From Nitrososphaerota archaeon (lineage in GTDB: Archaea > Thermoproteota > Nitrososphaeria > Nitrososphaerales > JAGGXQ01), in the NCBI GenBank assembly GCA_021162925.1, contig JAGGXQ010000098.1, forward strand, positions 1 to 5,544: DNA of 5,544 nucleotides. Direction: 5' to 3'. The position numbers and the translations under genes are program-made. Of this stretch, positions 5,476 through 5,544 are shown piece by piece (position 1 is the first letter of the stretch; each line of letters starts with the position of its first letter). A model generated the notes under the pieces. That model was given only the letters and a program-made list of their open reading frames with translations, made no database searches and was not told the DNA's origin.

Positions 5476-5544
5476 CTAAAGCCCTAGAGCTCGGCTTACG
5501 CCATTCAGGGCGTCGAGGCCGAGGCTCAGGAACTCCTCGAGCCC
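5476..5544 (-). CDS. C-terminal end of an unidentified upstream gene (partial)
   Basis: The minus strand is open from the right edge of the window to a TAG at 5478-5476, giving 22 residues that end in LNGVSRALGL. The segment is leucine-rich and could form an amphipathic helix. Of the three minus-strand frames, one stops quickly, and another stays open but reads as an Arg/Pro-rich peptide and runs through the promoter into the next gene. This frame is therefore the best candidate. By position just upstream of the tail tube gene it could be a tail terminator, head-tail connector or sheath protein, but 22 residues are too few to tell. Coding is plausible and function is unknown. Confidence 0.5.
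   Translation of the reverse strand, partial: GLEEFLSLGLDALNGVSRALGL

Overview
The window looks like part of the tail module of a tailed double-stranded DNA virus (Caudoviricetes-like, free or integrated), probably infecting a thermophilic archaeon. Every supported gene is on the minus strand, so the module reads from right to left. The archaeal assignment is an inference from three signs. Two gene groups begin with matching BRE/TATA-like elements (5471-5457 and 375-361) placed so that transcription would start within a few bases of the ATG and no Shine-Dalgarno (SD) sequence precedes it (leaderless). Genes inside the operon instead have GGAGG-type sites. Arg is written mostly as AGG, Ile often as ATA, and the proteins are rich in Glu, Lys and Arg. 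I cannot name the species.

Layout in transcription order: the last 22 codons of an unidentified gene (5544-5476); a promoter with a perfect inverted repeat between TATA box and start codon (5471-5433); tail tube protein (5433-4513); tail assembly chaperone (4502-4188) with a likely programmed frameshift that adds a 51-residue extension ending at 4064; an HK97 gp10-like protein (4080-3736); a short tape measure protein (3734-2025); a gpD/gp27-like tail hub protein with a probable inserted jelly-roll domain (2025-631); a small unknown protein (634-377); a second promoter (375-361); and the first 111 codons of a fibre-like or receptor-binding protein that runs off the left edge (335-1).

The genes form one assembly pathway. 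The chaperone and its frameshifted form would coat the tape measure protein, the tube protein would polymerise around it to a length set by the tape measure, the gp10-like protein would act at the head-tail junction, and the hub, small protein and fibre would form the tail tip. Genes are tightly packed, with stop-start overlaps at 4080/4064, 2027-2023 and 634-631. The only intergenic gaps longer than about 15 bases are the two promoter regions. No sheath gene is seen, so the visible part fits a siphovirus-like tail, but a sheath would lie upstream of the window. I see no RNA genes, CRISPR array, insertion sequence, attachment site or convincing terminator, and no gene on the plus strand.

The strongest observation is the frameshift. 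At T5 run 4225-4221 the coding frame appears to change by +1 (or -2), and codon usage moves to the new frame at the same place.
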